A DNA stretch of 64,000 nt, taken from contig CAWBKU010000003.1 in assembly GCA_963789535.1 (NCBI GenBank), forward strand, positions 248,001 to 312,000, read 5' to 3'. The notes under the pieces were generated by a model. That model did no database searches. It was not told the origin of the DNA and saw nothing but the letters and a program-made list of their open reading frames with translations. Position 1 is the stretch's first letter. Each line of letters opens with the position of its first letter. Shown here piece by piece: positions 43,992 to 52,553 of this stretch. This stretch comes from CAVXHQ01 sp963789535 (GTDB lineage: Bacteria > Pseudomonadota > Alphaproteobacteria > Rhodobacterales > Rhodobacteraceae). Both the position numbers and the translations under genes were made by a program.

Positions 43992-44174
43992 TCGGGCGGT
44001 CGGGGGCGCACCGTTGCGGGGCGCCCCCGACCCCCCGGCGCTTTGGTCCCGCGCGCCGTGCGGGGCCGGAACGCCCGACATATCGGACGCGCCGCAGATA
44101 CGCGGCGTCCGGGCGGATCGCGGGCGGCGGCTCAGACTGCCGAATGACGCATCGCCCTTCAGAACGGACACGAC

Positions 44175-45248
44175 ATGATCCGCTTCCTGCTCAGCCGCAC
44201 CGTCACCATGATCGCCACGGCGCTTTGCCTGACCTTCATCGTCTTCGTCCTCGCCAACCTGGAGCCGAACCTCGAAAAGGTGGCAAAGTCGGAACTCGGC
44301 GCGCGGATCACCGACGCCGAGGTCGAGAGCTGGCTGGACAAGAACGGTTACGGCTCTTCGGTCTTCGTGCGCTATGGCGAATGGCTGGGCATCCTGCCCG
44401 GCTGGACCCGGACCGACGCAGGCACCGAGCGCCGCTATGGCCGCTGCCTGCCCGATGCGGGTCTGGCACCCCCCGATGCCACGGTTTCCGAACCGCCCAT
44501 CGCCGCGTATTGCGGCGTCCTTCAGGGTGAATGGGGCTATTCCACCGTGTTCCGCACCGAGGTGTCGGACATCATGTGGCGCGCCCTCGCCCTGACGGGC
44601 AAGCTGATGGGGGCGGTCGTCATCGTGATGATCCCGGGCGCCCTGCTGGTCGGCGTGCTGGCCGGCATGCGCGAGGGGTCGGCGCTCGACCGCACGCTTT
44701 CGACCGCCTCGATCGCCACCACCGCCACGCCGGAATATGTCTCGGGCGTCGTGTTCATCACCGTCTTCGCCTCCTCCGCGGTCGGACTGCGATGGTTCAA
44801 CGGCTCTGCCACAAGCGCGATGGACGACGCGACCTTTGCCAATTTCACCCTGCCGGTGCTGACCATCGCACTTTACGGCATGGGCTATATCGCGCGGATG
44901 ACGCGGGCGAGCATGGCCGAGGTGATGACCGCGCAATATATCCGCACCGCCCGCCTCAAGGGCGTGGCGTTCCGAACCATCGTCATACGCCACGCCCTGC
45001 GCAACGCGCTCATCGCGCCCTTCACCGTCATCATGCTGCAATTTCCCTGGCTCCTGTCGGGCGTGGTGATCGTCGAGACCCTGTTCAACTACAAGGGCTT
45101 CGGCTGGACACTCGTGGAGGCGGCGGGCAACAACGATATCGAACTGCTGCTCGCGATCTCGGTCGTGTCGGTGCTCGTGGTGCTGGTGACACAGCTCATC
45201 TCGGACATCGGTTATGTCCTGCTGAACCCGCGCATCCGCGTCTCGTGA
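44175..45248 (+). CDS. ABC transporter permease, DppB type
   Basis: A 357-residue inner membrane permease. Residue 1-30 is the first helix; a soluble periplasmic loop of about 85 residues follows (with the GEWLGILPGWT start), and the last 230 residues hold five helices with the EAA loop MTRASMAEVMTAQYIRTARLKG typical of DppB-type permeases. 183 bases separate it from the binding-protein stop. It ends 10 bases before the second permease. Confidence 0.88.
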   Translation: MIRFLLSRTVTMIATALCLTFIVFVLANLEPNLEKVAKSELGARITDAEVESWLDKNGYGSSVFVRYGEWLGILPGWTRTDAGTERRYGRCLPDAGLAPPDATVSEPPIAAYCGVLQGEWGYSTVFRTEVSDIMWRALALTGKLMGAVVIVMIPGALLVGVLAGMREGSALDRTLSTASIATTATPEYVSGVVFITVFASSAVGLRWFNGSATSAMDDATFANFTLPVLTIALYGMGYIARMTRASMAEVMTAQYIRTARLKGVAFRTIVIRHALRNALIAPFTVIMLQFPWLLSGVVIVETLFNYKGFGWTLVEAAGNNDIELLLAISVVSVLVVLVTQLISDIGYVLLNPRIRVS

Positions 45249-45258
45249 GGAACTGAAC

Positions 45259-46713
45259 ATGGAACCTCTCACCTGGACCGGCGCCTGGGGCGCGACCCTC
45301 GATCCGATCCTCGGCATCGTCGTCGTCCTCTTCGCGGTCGCCCTGCTGGCGCAGATCGTGCTGTCCTACGTGACGCCGGCGCAGCGCCTCCAGACCGGGC
45401 CGAACGGCCTCGTCATGGCGCAGGGCGGCGCACTCGGGCTCGCACAGCGCAGTTCGACCTGGCTGCTGCTCGCCACGCTCGCGGTCCTCGCGGTCTATGC
45501 GATCCTCGGTGCGCTCCTTCCCTACGGCGCCCTCGGCATCATCGGCGCCCTCTCGAAACAGTTCACGCCGGTGTGGATCTGCCTGCTCGTCACCTATGCC
45601 GTGTCGATCACGTTCAAGCGGCGGCTGGGCCTCTATGGCAAACTCTTCGACAACACGATCGGGATGATCGGCTTCGGCCTGGTGATGTTCTGGATATTCA
45701 CCGCCATCCTGACCGGCGTGTTCGACATGATCGCCACACACGACGCGCTTAGCCAGGTTTCCGGCCTCAAGAACAAGGTTCCCGGCACGCCGGTGCCCGG
45801 CGCCGAGGTCATGGGGCCGGGTTCGCACTACCTTCTGGGCGGCGACACCCTCGCGCGCGACGTGTTCAGCCGGATGGTCAAGGGCAGCACCATCGTCTTG
45901 CAGATAGCACCGCTGGCCACGGTCTTCGCCTTCATGGCCGGCATCACGCTCGGGCTGCCGGCGGGCTATATCGGCGGCAGGCTCGATACGCTGCTGTCGT
46001 TCCTCGCCAACCTGATCCTCGCCTTTCCGGTGATCCTGCTGTTCTACCTGCTGGTGACGCCCGAGATCGTGCAGACCGGCATCCCCTCGTTCATGGCCGC
46101 CGTCCTCTTCGCGTTCCCGGTCCTCTTCGCCTTCGTGCTCATCAACTCGCGCTATCACACCCAACCCGAGACGCGCACGCCGCTCCTCGTGATGGTGCTC
46201 GGCGCATTGGCCTGGCTCTATCTCTCGCTCATCTCTCAATCGGGCACCGTGTTCGACTTCATGCCGCGCTGGCTCGATCTGTTCGACCTGCCGGGCGGGA
46301 TCCTCGTCGTCTTCGTCTCGGTCGTGTTCGTGAACGCGCCGACGGTGTTCCGCATCGTCCGGGGCCTGACCCTCGAGATCAAGACCCGCGACTACGTCGC
46401 CGCCGCCCAGACCCGGGGCGAGAGCAAGTGGTACGTCATGCTGTGGGAGATCCTTCCCAACGCGCGCGGCCCGCTCATCGTCGATTTCTGCCTGCGGATC
46501 GGCTATACGACGATCCTTCTGGGAACCCTCGGCTTCTTCGGCCTCGGCCTGTCGACCGAGAGCCCGGACTGGGGCTCGACGATCAACCTCGGGCGCGGGC
46601 TGCTCTCGGCCTATCCGCATCCCGCCCTCGTGCCTGCCGTGGCGCTCCTGACGCTGGTGCTGGGCCTGAACCTGCTCGCCGACGGTCTGCGCGAAGAAAG
46701 CCTGCGGGACTGA
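45259..46713 (+). CDS. ABC transporter permease, DppC type with N-terminal extension
   Basis: A 484-residue permease, about 180 residues longer than classical DppC. The N-terminal part carries additional hydrophobic helices, and a periplasmic loop with SRMVKGSTIVLQIAPLATVF starts the conserved domain. The EAA loop is ARDYVAAAQTRGESKWYVM-like (TRDYVAAAQTRGESKWYVML). LGFFGLGLSTESPDWGSTIN is diagnostic of DppC permeases. It is followed by palindromes at 46737-46804 before the ATPase gene. Confidence 0.88.
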   Translation: MEPLTWTGAWGATLDPILGIVVVLFAVALLAQIVLSYVTPAQRLQTGPNGLVMAQGGALGLAQRSSTWLLLATLAVLAVYAILGALLPYGALGIIGALSKQFTPVWICLLVTYAVSITFKRRLGLYGKLFDNTIGMIGFGLVMFWIFTAILTGVFDMIATHDALSQVSGLKNKVPGTPVPGAEVMGPGSHYLLGGDTLARDVFSRMVKGSTIVLQIAPLATVFAFMAGITLGLPAGYIGGRLDTLLSFLANLILAFPVILLFYLLVTPEIVQTGIPSFMAAVLFAFPVLFAFVLINSRYHTQPETRTPLLVMVLGALAWLYLSLISQSGTVFDFMPRWLDLFDLPGGILVVFVSVVFVNAPTVFRIVRGLTLEIKTRDYVAAAQTRGESKWYVMLWEILPNARGPLIVDFCLRIGYTTILLGTLGFFGLGLSTESPDWGSTINLGRGLLSAYPHPALVPAVALLTLVLGLNLLADGLREESLRD

Positions 46714-46736
46714 TGCGCATGGCCCTCCCGAAGACC

Positions 46737-46804
46737 GAAGTCTTTCAAAGACTTCGACGTCGAACTTTTTGTAAAAGTTCGGGCCGGAGTTTTCATGAAA
46801 CTCC
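46737..46804. repeat. Three 19-nt palindromes, locus B (between permease and ATPase genes)
   Basis: GAAGTCTTTCAAAGACTTC (46737-46755), spacer GACGTC, GAACTTTTTGTAAAAGTTC (46762-46780), spacer GGGCC, GGAGTTTTCATGAAACTCC (46786-46804). Same architecture as loci A and C, with one additional hairpin. It lies inside the operon, so it could attenuate or protect the mRNA 3' end of the permease message. Confidence 0.85.
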
Positions 46805-46831
46805 GTTTCCCCGGCTGACCCGGAGGTCCGC

Positions 46832-48938
46832 ATGATCGACATGAGCAAGACAGCACAGCCCGCCCAGACCGGCGAGCCGATCCTCGAGATCGACAAGCTC
46901 TCGATCTCGTTCTTCACCCGGCTGCGCGAAATCCCCGCCGTCATGGACTTTTCCGCACGCGTCTATCCCGGCGAGGCGCTGGGCCTCGTCGGGCGAGAGC
47001 GGGTGCGGCAAGAGCACCGTGGCCCTCGGCGTGATGCAGGATCTCGGCGTGAACGGCCGCATCGTCGGCGGGTCGATCAAGTTCAAGGGCCGCGATCTGG
47101 GGGCGATGTCGACCGCCGAACTCGGCAAGATCCGCGGCAACGAGATCGCGATGATCTATCAGGAGCCGATGGCCTCGCTGAACCCCGCGATGAAGATCGC
47201 GCGCCAGTTGATGGAAGTGCCGATGCTGCACGAGGGCCTCGGCGAGAAGGAGGCCTACGCCCGCGCCCTCGAGGTGGTCACGGACGTGAAACTCCCGGAT
47301 CCCGAGCGCATCCTGAAGGCGTTTCCGCACCAGCTCTCGGGCGGCCAGCAGCAGCGGATCGTCATCGCCATGGCGCTCATGTCCAAGCCGTCGCTCCTGA
47401 TCCTCGACGAGCCGACGACGGCGCTCGACGTGACGGTCGAGGCGGCCGTCGTCGAACTGGTGAAGGATCTGGGCAAGAAATACGGCACCTCGATGCTGTT
47501 CATCAGCCACAACCTCGGCCTCGTCCTCGAGACCTGCGACCGGATCTGCGTGATGTATTCGGGCGAGGCGGTCGAACGCGGCACCATCGGGGACGTCTTC
47601 GACAAGATGCGCCACCCCTATACGCAGGCGCTGTTCCGCTCGATCCCGCTGCCCGGTGCCGACAAGACGTCACGCCCGCTGGTCGCGATCCCCGGCAACT
47701 TCCCCCTGCCGCACGAGCGTCCGCCGGGGTGCAACTTCGGCCCGCGCTGCGACTACTTCGAGGCCGGGCGCTGCGACGCCCAGGCGATCGCCATGGTCCC
47801 GGTCTCGGGCGACGAACGCCACGAGACGCGCTGTCTGCGCAGCGACGAGATCGACTGGACCAAGGGCCCCGAGGTCGGCGTCTCGGTCGAGAAGACACCG
47901 CCCGGCGACGTTATCCTGCGGATGGACGACCTGCGCAAATATTACGAGGTCGGCGCCTCCTCGCTCTTCGGCGCCAGCGCCAAGAAGGTGGTGAAGGCGA
48001 ACGAAACGCTGAGTTTCGAGGCGCGCGAGGGCGAGACGCTGGCCATCGTCGGCGAGAGCGGGTGCGGCAAGTCGACCTTCGCCAAGGTGCTGATGGGCCT
48101 CGAGACGGCGACGTCGGGCGCCATCGTGCTCGACAACCGCGAGATCGGCGGCACCGCCATCGAGGACCGCGATACCCAGACCGTCGCCGACGTGCAGATG
48201 GTGTTCCAGAACCCGTTCGACACCCTGAACCCCTCGATGTCGGTCGGGCGCCAGATCATCCGCGCCCTAGAGGTGTTCAAGATCGGCAAGGACGATTCCG
48301 ACCGTCGCGAGCGGATGCTGGTGCTGCTCGACCTCGTCAAACTGCCCCGCGCCTTCGCCGACCGGATGCCGCGACAGCTTTCGGGCGGGCAAAAGCAGCG
48401 GGTCGGCATCGCGCGCGCCTTTGCGGGCGGTGCGCGGGTCGTGGTCGCGGATGAGCCGGTGAGCGCCCTCGACGTGAGCGTGCAGGCCGCCGTCACGGAT
48501 CTCCTCATGGACATCCAGCGGCGCGAGCGCACGACGCTCCTGTTCATCAGCCACGATCTGTCGATCGTGCGCTACCTCTCGGACCGGGTCATGGTCATGT
48601 ATCTCGGCCATGTGGTCGAACTCGGCACCACCGATCAGGTGTTCTCGCCGCCCTATCACCCCTATACCGAGGCGCTGCTGTCTGCGGTGCCGATTGCGGA
48701 TACGAAGGTCGTCAAGAAGCATATCGTGCTGGAGGGTGACATCCCCTCGGCGATGAACCCGCCGCCGGGCTGTCCGTTCCAGACGCGCTGCCGCTGGAAA
48801 TCCCGCGTGCCGGGCAATCTGTGCGAGACCGAGGTGCCGCCGCAGAGGGACATGGCCACGGGACACCAGATCAAATGTCACCTGTCGGATGCCGAATTCG
48901 CCTCGATGGAGCCGGTCATCACCATCGCCGCCGAATAG
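46832..48938 (+). CDS. ABC transporter ATP-binding protein, two fused ATPase domains; frameshift in the first Walker A
   Basis: Nearly 700 residues in the intact reading: two ATPase domains in one chain, as in fused DppD-DppF proteins. Domain 1 has QLSGGQQQRI and LLILDEPTTALDVT; domain 2 has VGESGCGKST, LSGGQKQRV and DEPVSALDVS. Both end with oligopeptide-type cysteine motifs (GCNFGPRCDYFEAGRC, GCPFQTRCRWKSRVPGNLC). In domain 1 the Walker A is cut: after ALGLVG the frame shifts, and an additional G in GTCGGGCGAGAG (46991-46993) explains it. Removing it restores GESGCGKSTVALGVMQD. The start is ATG 46832 with GGAGG upstream. Either an assembly error or a defect that would kill ATP binding in domain 1. 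Confidence 0.88.
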
Positions 48939-48972
48939 GACGCCGAATGACGGGGCGATTCAGGGCCGAAAA

Positions 48973-49560
48973 TCAGGGCCCGAGGATGACGAGGACGTAG
49001 TTCTGCGTCTCGGCATAGGGCGGGATGCCGCCGTATTGCTGCACCGCCGCAGGCCCGGCGTTATAGGCGGCGAGTGCCAGCCGCCAGTCGCCGAAGGTAT
49101 CGTATTGCTGGCGCAGGTAGCGCGCGCCGCCGTCGAGGTTCTGGTCCGGCACGGTCGGATCGACCCCGAGAAGCTGCGCCGTGCCCGGCATCAGTTGCGC
49201 CAGCCCGATCGCCCCCGCAGTCGAGACGGCACCGCTGTTCCAGCCGCTTTCCAGTTGGACGAGGCGCAGGAACAGGTCTTCGGGGATGCGGTGACGCACG
49301 GCGGCGGCGCGCGCGACGGCGAGGAACGGGCCGGTATAGCGGCCCTGATAGGACGGCACCGCAACGGCGGCGGCGGGCACCACGATGCGCGGCGGTTGCA
49401 GGCGGTTCGAGGTGGCATATTGCTCGGCCGCGCGCCCGTCGAGGACAGAGAGTTGCGAGGCGAAGAGCGAGTCGCGCGAGCGGGTCGAGATCGTCTCGGA
49501 CCACGCCGCCCCGGCCACCAAGGTGGCGATGGCCGCGACCGGCCCCGTAGGTCTGAACAT
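48973..49560 (-). CDS. Lytic transglycosylase (SLT domain)
   Basis: A 195-residue secreted muramidase that cleaves peptidoglycan. A hydrophobic signal region (VAAIATLVAGAAWSET) leads the chain, and the SLT domain covers residues about 75-190: catalytic Glu104 in QLESGWNSGAVSTAGAIGLA, QLMPGTA and AYNAGPAAVQQYGG are the motifs. The ATG at 49560 has GGGAGAGG upstream; an ATG at 49575 is possible. It converges on the end of the ABC operon. Confidence 0.88.
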   Translation of the reverse strand: MFRPTGPVAAIATLVAGAAWSETISTRSRDSLFASQLSVLDGRAAEQYATSNRLQPPRIVVPAAAVAVPSYQGRYTGPFLAVARAAAVRHRIPEDLFLRLVQLESGWNSGAVSTAGAIGLAQLMPGTAQLLGVDPTVPDQNLDGGARYLRQQYDTFGDWRLALAAYNAGPAAVQQYGGIPPYAETQNYVLVILGP

Positions 49561-49738
49561 GTCCCTCTCCCGCACAACTCACGTCGGCATTCGCCGTTGG
49601 CGCGAACCCTAGCCCAGTCCGCCCGCCGTTTCCATTCCGAATGCACCGGCGCGTCCCCGGTGCCATAAGGGTTTCGTTACCCTCGATTTGGTGATGTAAC
49701 CGGGCGCAGAGTTTTCAGGGAATCGGGGGCAAGCCACC

Positions 49739-50246
49739 ATGGCGGGATCGGTCAACAAGGTCATCATCATCGGCAATCTGGGGCGCGACCCCGAGGTGCG
49801 GTCGTTCCAGAACGGCGGCAAGGTGGTCAACCTGCGCATCGCCACGTCCGAGAGCTGGAAGGACAAGAACACCGGCGAAAAACGCGAGAAGACCGAGTGG
49901 CACTCGGTCGCGATCTTCAACGAAGGGATCGGGCGCGTTGCCGAGCAATACCTCAAGAAGGGATCGACGGTGTATATCGAGGGCCAGCTCGAAACCCGCA
50001 AATGGCAGGACAAGGACGGTCAGGACCGCTATTCGACCGAGATCGTCGTCCGCCCGTTTACCGGCAACATGACACTTCTTGGTGGCCGTGACGGCGGCGG
50101 CGGTGGCGGTGGTAGCTACATGGCCGACCAGTCGGGCGGCGGCGGTTATGACGACCGCGGCGGCTACGACAGCGGCCCGTCCTCTTCGGGCGGCGGCGGC
50201 GGCGGGCGCGCGCAACAGCGATCTGGACGACGAGATCCCGTTCTGA
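49739..50246 (+). CDS. ssb: Single-stranded DNA-binding protein, C-terminal tail frameshifted
   Basis: The first 115 residues form the OB-fold: VNKVIIIGNLGRDPEVRSFQ, KKREKTEWHSV-like EKTEWHSVAIFNE and YIEGQLETRKWQD are standard SSB. A glycine-rich linker follows. As read, the last residues (RAQQRSGRRDPVLMQ, stop at 50254) lack the acidic tail every SSB uses to dock its partners. The neighbouring frame encodes exactly that tail, NSDLDDEIPF, with a stop at 50244-50246. One additional base in the GC-rich run at about 50185-50213 would restore it. The span given is the intact reading. Confidence 0.9.
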
Positions 50247-50255
50247 TGCAGTAGC

Positions 50256-50311
50256 ATGGGGTCTCACCCCATCTGCGCCGCGGGGCCAGAAAGATGGGGT
50301 GAAACCCCATC
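50256..50311. repeat. Two GGGGT/ACCCC hairpins between convergent ssb and aroB
   Basis: ATGGGGT-CTC-ACCCCAT (50256-50272) and GATGGGGT-GAA-ACCCCATC (50293-50311) have nearly the same stem and different loops. They lie between convergent genes and can act as terminators in either direction. On the minus strand the second is followed by TTTC. The same hairpin type is, from memory, a common Rhodobacteraceae intergenic repeat. Confidence 0.75.
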
Positions 50312-50391
50312 CTTTGCGGTTTGCGGATATCGGTCCGCGCGGGCCGCATCGGTCGAGACGCAAATCGCGGCGTGCCCCCCCGCCCTTCCCG

Positions 50392-51516
50392 CTACCGGCT
50401 GTCCTCGAGCACTGCGATCACCGCCTCCCGCGGCACCTCCCCCGTCACGAAGGCCGCGCCGATGCCGCGCGCAAGCACGAACCGCAACTCCCCCGCGACG
50501 ACCTTCTTGTCCTGACCCATGAGGTCGACCAGCGCCGCCGCATCCGGCAGGTCGCCCGGAATGTCGCGCAGGTCGCGCTTCATGCCCATCGCCGCCAGAT
50601 GCGCCCGCACCCGCCCCGGCGTTTCCTGCGCGCACAGGCCCAGCCGCGCCGACAGCTCGAACGCCAGGGCGCAGCCGATCGCCACGCCCTCGCCGTGCAA
50701 GAGCCGGTCGCCATAGCCCGTCGCCGCCTCGAGCGCGTGGCAGAACGTGTGCCCGAGGTTGAGGAGCGCGCGTTCGCCCTGCTCCGTCTCGTCGCGCATG
50801 ACGATGCCGGCCTTCATCTCGCAGGACCGGTGCACGGCACGCACCAGTGCGGCGGGATCGCCCGCGAGGTCCGGCCCTGCCCCTTCGAGCCAGTCGAAGA
50901 ACGCCGCATCCCCCAGCAGCCCGTATTTCACCACCTCGCCATAGCCCGCCCGAAAGTCGCGGCCCGGCAGCGTGCCGAGAAGGCCCGTATCGGCCAGCAC
51001 CAGCACCGGTTGATGGAACGCGCCGATCAGGTTCTTGCCACCGGGAGAGTTTATCCCCGTCTTGCCGCCCACCGAACTGTCGACCTGCGCGAGAAGCGTC
51101 GTCGGCACCTGCACGAACCGCACGCCGCGCCGCAGGATCGCCGCGGCGAACCCCGCCAGATCGCCGATCACGCCGCCGCCGAAGGCGATCACCAGATCGC
51201 CCCGTTCGATGCGTTCGGCCACCAGCCATTCGACCGCGCGCTCGAGGCCCTGCCAGCCCTTGGTGCCCTCGCCCGGCGGCAGGGCGAGGTGGCGCAGGGC
51301 GATGCCCGCGTCGGCGAGCGACGCCGAGAGTGTCCCCAGATGCAGGCGCGCCACCGTCTCGTCGGTGATCACCGCGACGCGGGGGCGCCGCAGGAGGGGA
51401 CGGAGATGCCCCCCCGCCTCGGCCAGAAGGCCGGGACCGATGAGGATGTCATAGGCGCGCCCGGGCAGGTCGACGCGGACGGTCTCGCGCAGCCCGCGGT
51501 GGTCCGGTCCGGTCAC
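50392..51516 (-). CDS. aroB: 3-dehydroquinate synthase
   Basis: A 374-residue NAD-dependent zinc enzyme of the shikimate pathway. AFGGGVIGDLAGFAA, VPTTLLAQVDSSVGGKTGIN and LLNLGHTFCHALEA carry the NAD and metal motifs. The start is GTG at 51516, overlapping the aroK stop (GTGA). The open frame continues upstream only as the shadow of aroK. aroK-aroB is the common gene pair. Confidence 0.94.
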   Translation of the reverse strand: MTGPDHRGLRETVRVDLPGRAYDILIGPGLLAEAGGHLRPLLRRPRVAVITDETVARLHLGTLSASLADAGIALRHLALPPGEGTKGWQGLERAVEWLVAERIERGDLVIAFGGGVIGDLAGFAAAILRRGVRFVQVPTTLLAQVDSSVGGKTGINSPGGKNLIGAFHQPVLVLADTGLLGTLPGRDFRAGYGEVVKYGLLGDAAFFDWLEGAGPDLAGDPAALVRAVHRSCEMKAGIVMRDETEQGERALLNLGHTFCHALEAATGYGDRLLHGEGVAIGCALAFELSARLGLCAQETPGRVRAHLAAMGMKRDLRDIPGDLPDAAALVDLMGQDKKVVAGELRFVLARGIGAAFVTGEVPREAVIAVLEDSR

Positions 51517-52136
51517 GGCGCACCCCCGAGGATGTCGGGCCTGCCCGCCAGCAACGCCAGCGCCCGCGTCGTCGTCTCGTCGATCGAATGGCCGGGTGCG
51601 ACGGCGAGGCGCAGACCCGCCTCCGCATAGACCGGGCCGCGTGCCGCAAGCAACGCCGAGAGCGTGCCATAGGGGTCGGCGGTGCGCAGCAGCGGCCGCG
51701 TGTCCTTGTGGCGCACCCGTTCCCACAGCAGCGCCAGCGGCGCGTCGAGCCAGAGGGCGACGCCGCGTGCGGCGATGCCCGCGCGGTTGCGCGCCGCCAT
51801 GAACGCGCCGCCCCCCGTCGACAGGACGCAAGGGTCGGCGTCGATCAGCCGGGCGATCACCTCGGCCTCGCGGGCGCGAAAGAACGCCTCGCCGTCGCGG
51901 GCGAATATCTCGGGGATCGTGGCCGCCGCGGCCCGCTCGATCTCGGCATCCGAATCGACGAACGGCGCACCGAGGCGCGCGGCGAGGGCCCGTCCGATCG
52001 CGGTCTTGCCCGAACCCATCATGCCCACCAGCACCACCGACCGGCGCAACGTTCCCGGCGCCTCGCGGTCCGGCGCGCCAATCGCCTGCGCGCCGGTCCC
52101 GTGCACATCGGCCCCCTCGACCCTGGCCCCGCCCAT
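51513..52136 (-). CDS. aroK: Shikimate kinase
   Basis: A 207-residue kinase (about 25 residues longer at the N-terminus than E. coli AroK). VLVGMMGSGKTAIGRALA is the P-loop, DSDAEIERAA binds shikimate, and LSTGGGAF and RPLL follow as the substrate and lid motifs. I chose the ATG at 52136 because GGAGGGG lies six bases upstream; ATG 52157 (with GAGGGG) and 52172 are alternatives. The frame runs on to 53024 but that is the shadow of the next genes. Confidence 0.92.
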   Translation of the reverse strand: MGGARVEGADVHGTGAQAIGAPDREAPGTLRRSVVLVGMMGSGKTAIGRALAARLGAPFVDSDAEIERAAAATIPEIFARDGEAFFRAREAEVIARLIDADPCVLSTGGGAFMAARNRAGIAARGVALWLDAPLALLWERVRHKDTRPLLRTADPYGTLSALLAARGPVYAEAGLRLAVAPGHSIDETTTRALALLAGRPDILGGAP

Positions 52137-52400
52137 TGCGTCCCCTCCGCCTGCCATCCGCCCCTCAGGCATATTGCCGCGCGGAGGGGGTGTAAACGGG
52201 CGCGGGCCGATGGATCGACCGCACCCCGCCTTGGGCGGAACCGCCACCGGCACGCGGCTCTCCGCGCGACCTCCGCGATTTGTGAACGGCCCCCCGTGAT
52301 CTTTGTCGCGCGAGGCGTTATAGAACCCCGTGTACAGGCGCCCGGAACGAGGCGTCATGCACCAAAGGCACGGTTCGGGACAAAGGGCAGATAACGAGTG

Positions 52401-52553
52401 ATGTGGCGTCTCATCAAGGCTATCTTCTATCTGGCCGCGCTCGCGGCGATTGCATTCGTGGGATATGCCTATGTCGGCCCGATCTTCTTTCCGTCCGACT
52501 TCGCCGCCCCCAGCCGCGAGGTCGTCGAGACGGTCGAGCTTGGCGACGGCTAG
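52401..52553 (+). CDS. 50-residue small membrane protein
   Basis: The frame starts MWRLIKAIFYLAALAAIAFV, giving one membrane helix, then GYAYVGPIFFPSDFAAPSRE and an acidic end (VVETVELGDG). It overlaps the next gene by 14 bases (stop at 52551-52553, next start at 52540), which is typical of coupled genes. I do not recognise a function. Similar short proteins occur upstream of the xerD region in other Rhodobacterales as I remember it. Confidence 0.65.
   Translation: MWRLIKAIFYLAALAAIAFVGYAYVGPIFFPSDFAAPSREVVETVELGDG

Noticed and set aside
42216..45317. 1033-codon open frame on the minus strand
   Set aside because: It is the shadow of the importer genes; composition is histidine- and arginine-rich and no start signal is present.
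47019..48938. Separate ATPase gene starting at ATG 47019
   Set aside because: Its start lacks a ribosome site and would omit the Walker A loop; the better reading is one gene from 46832 with an indel.
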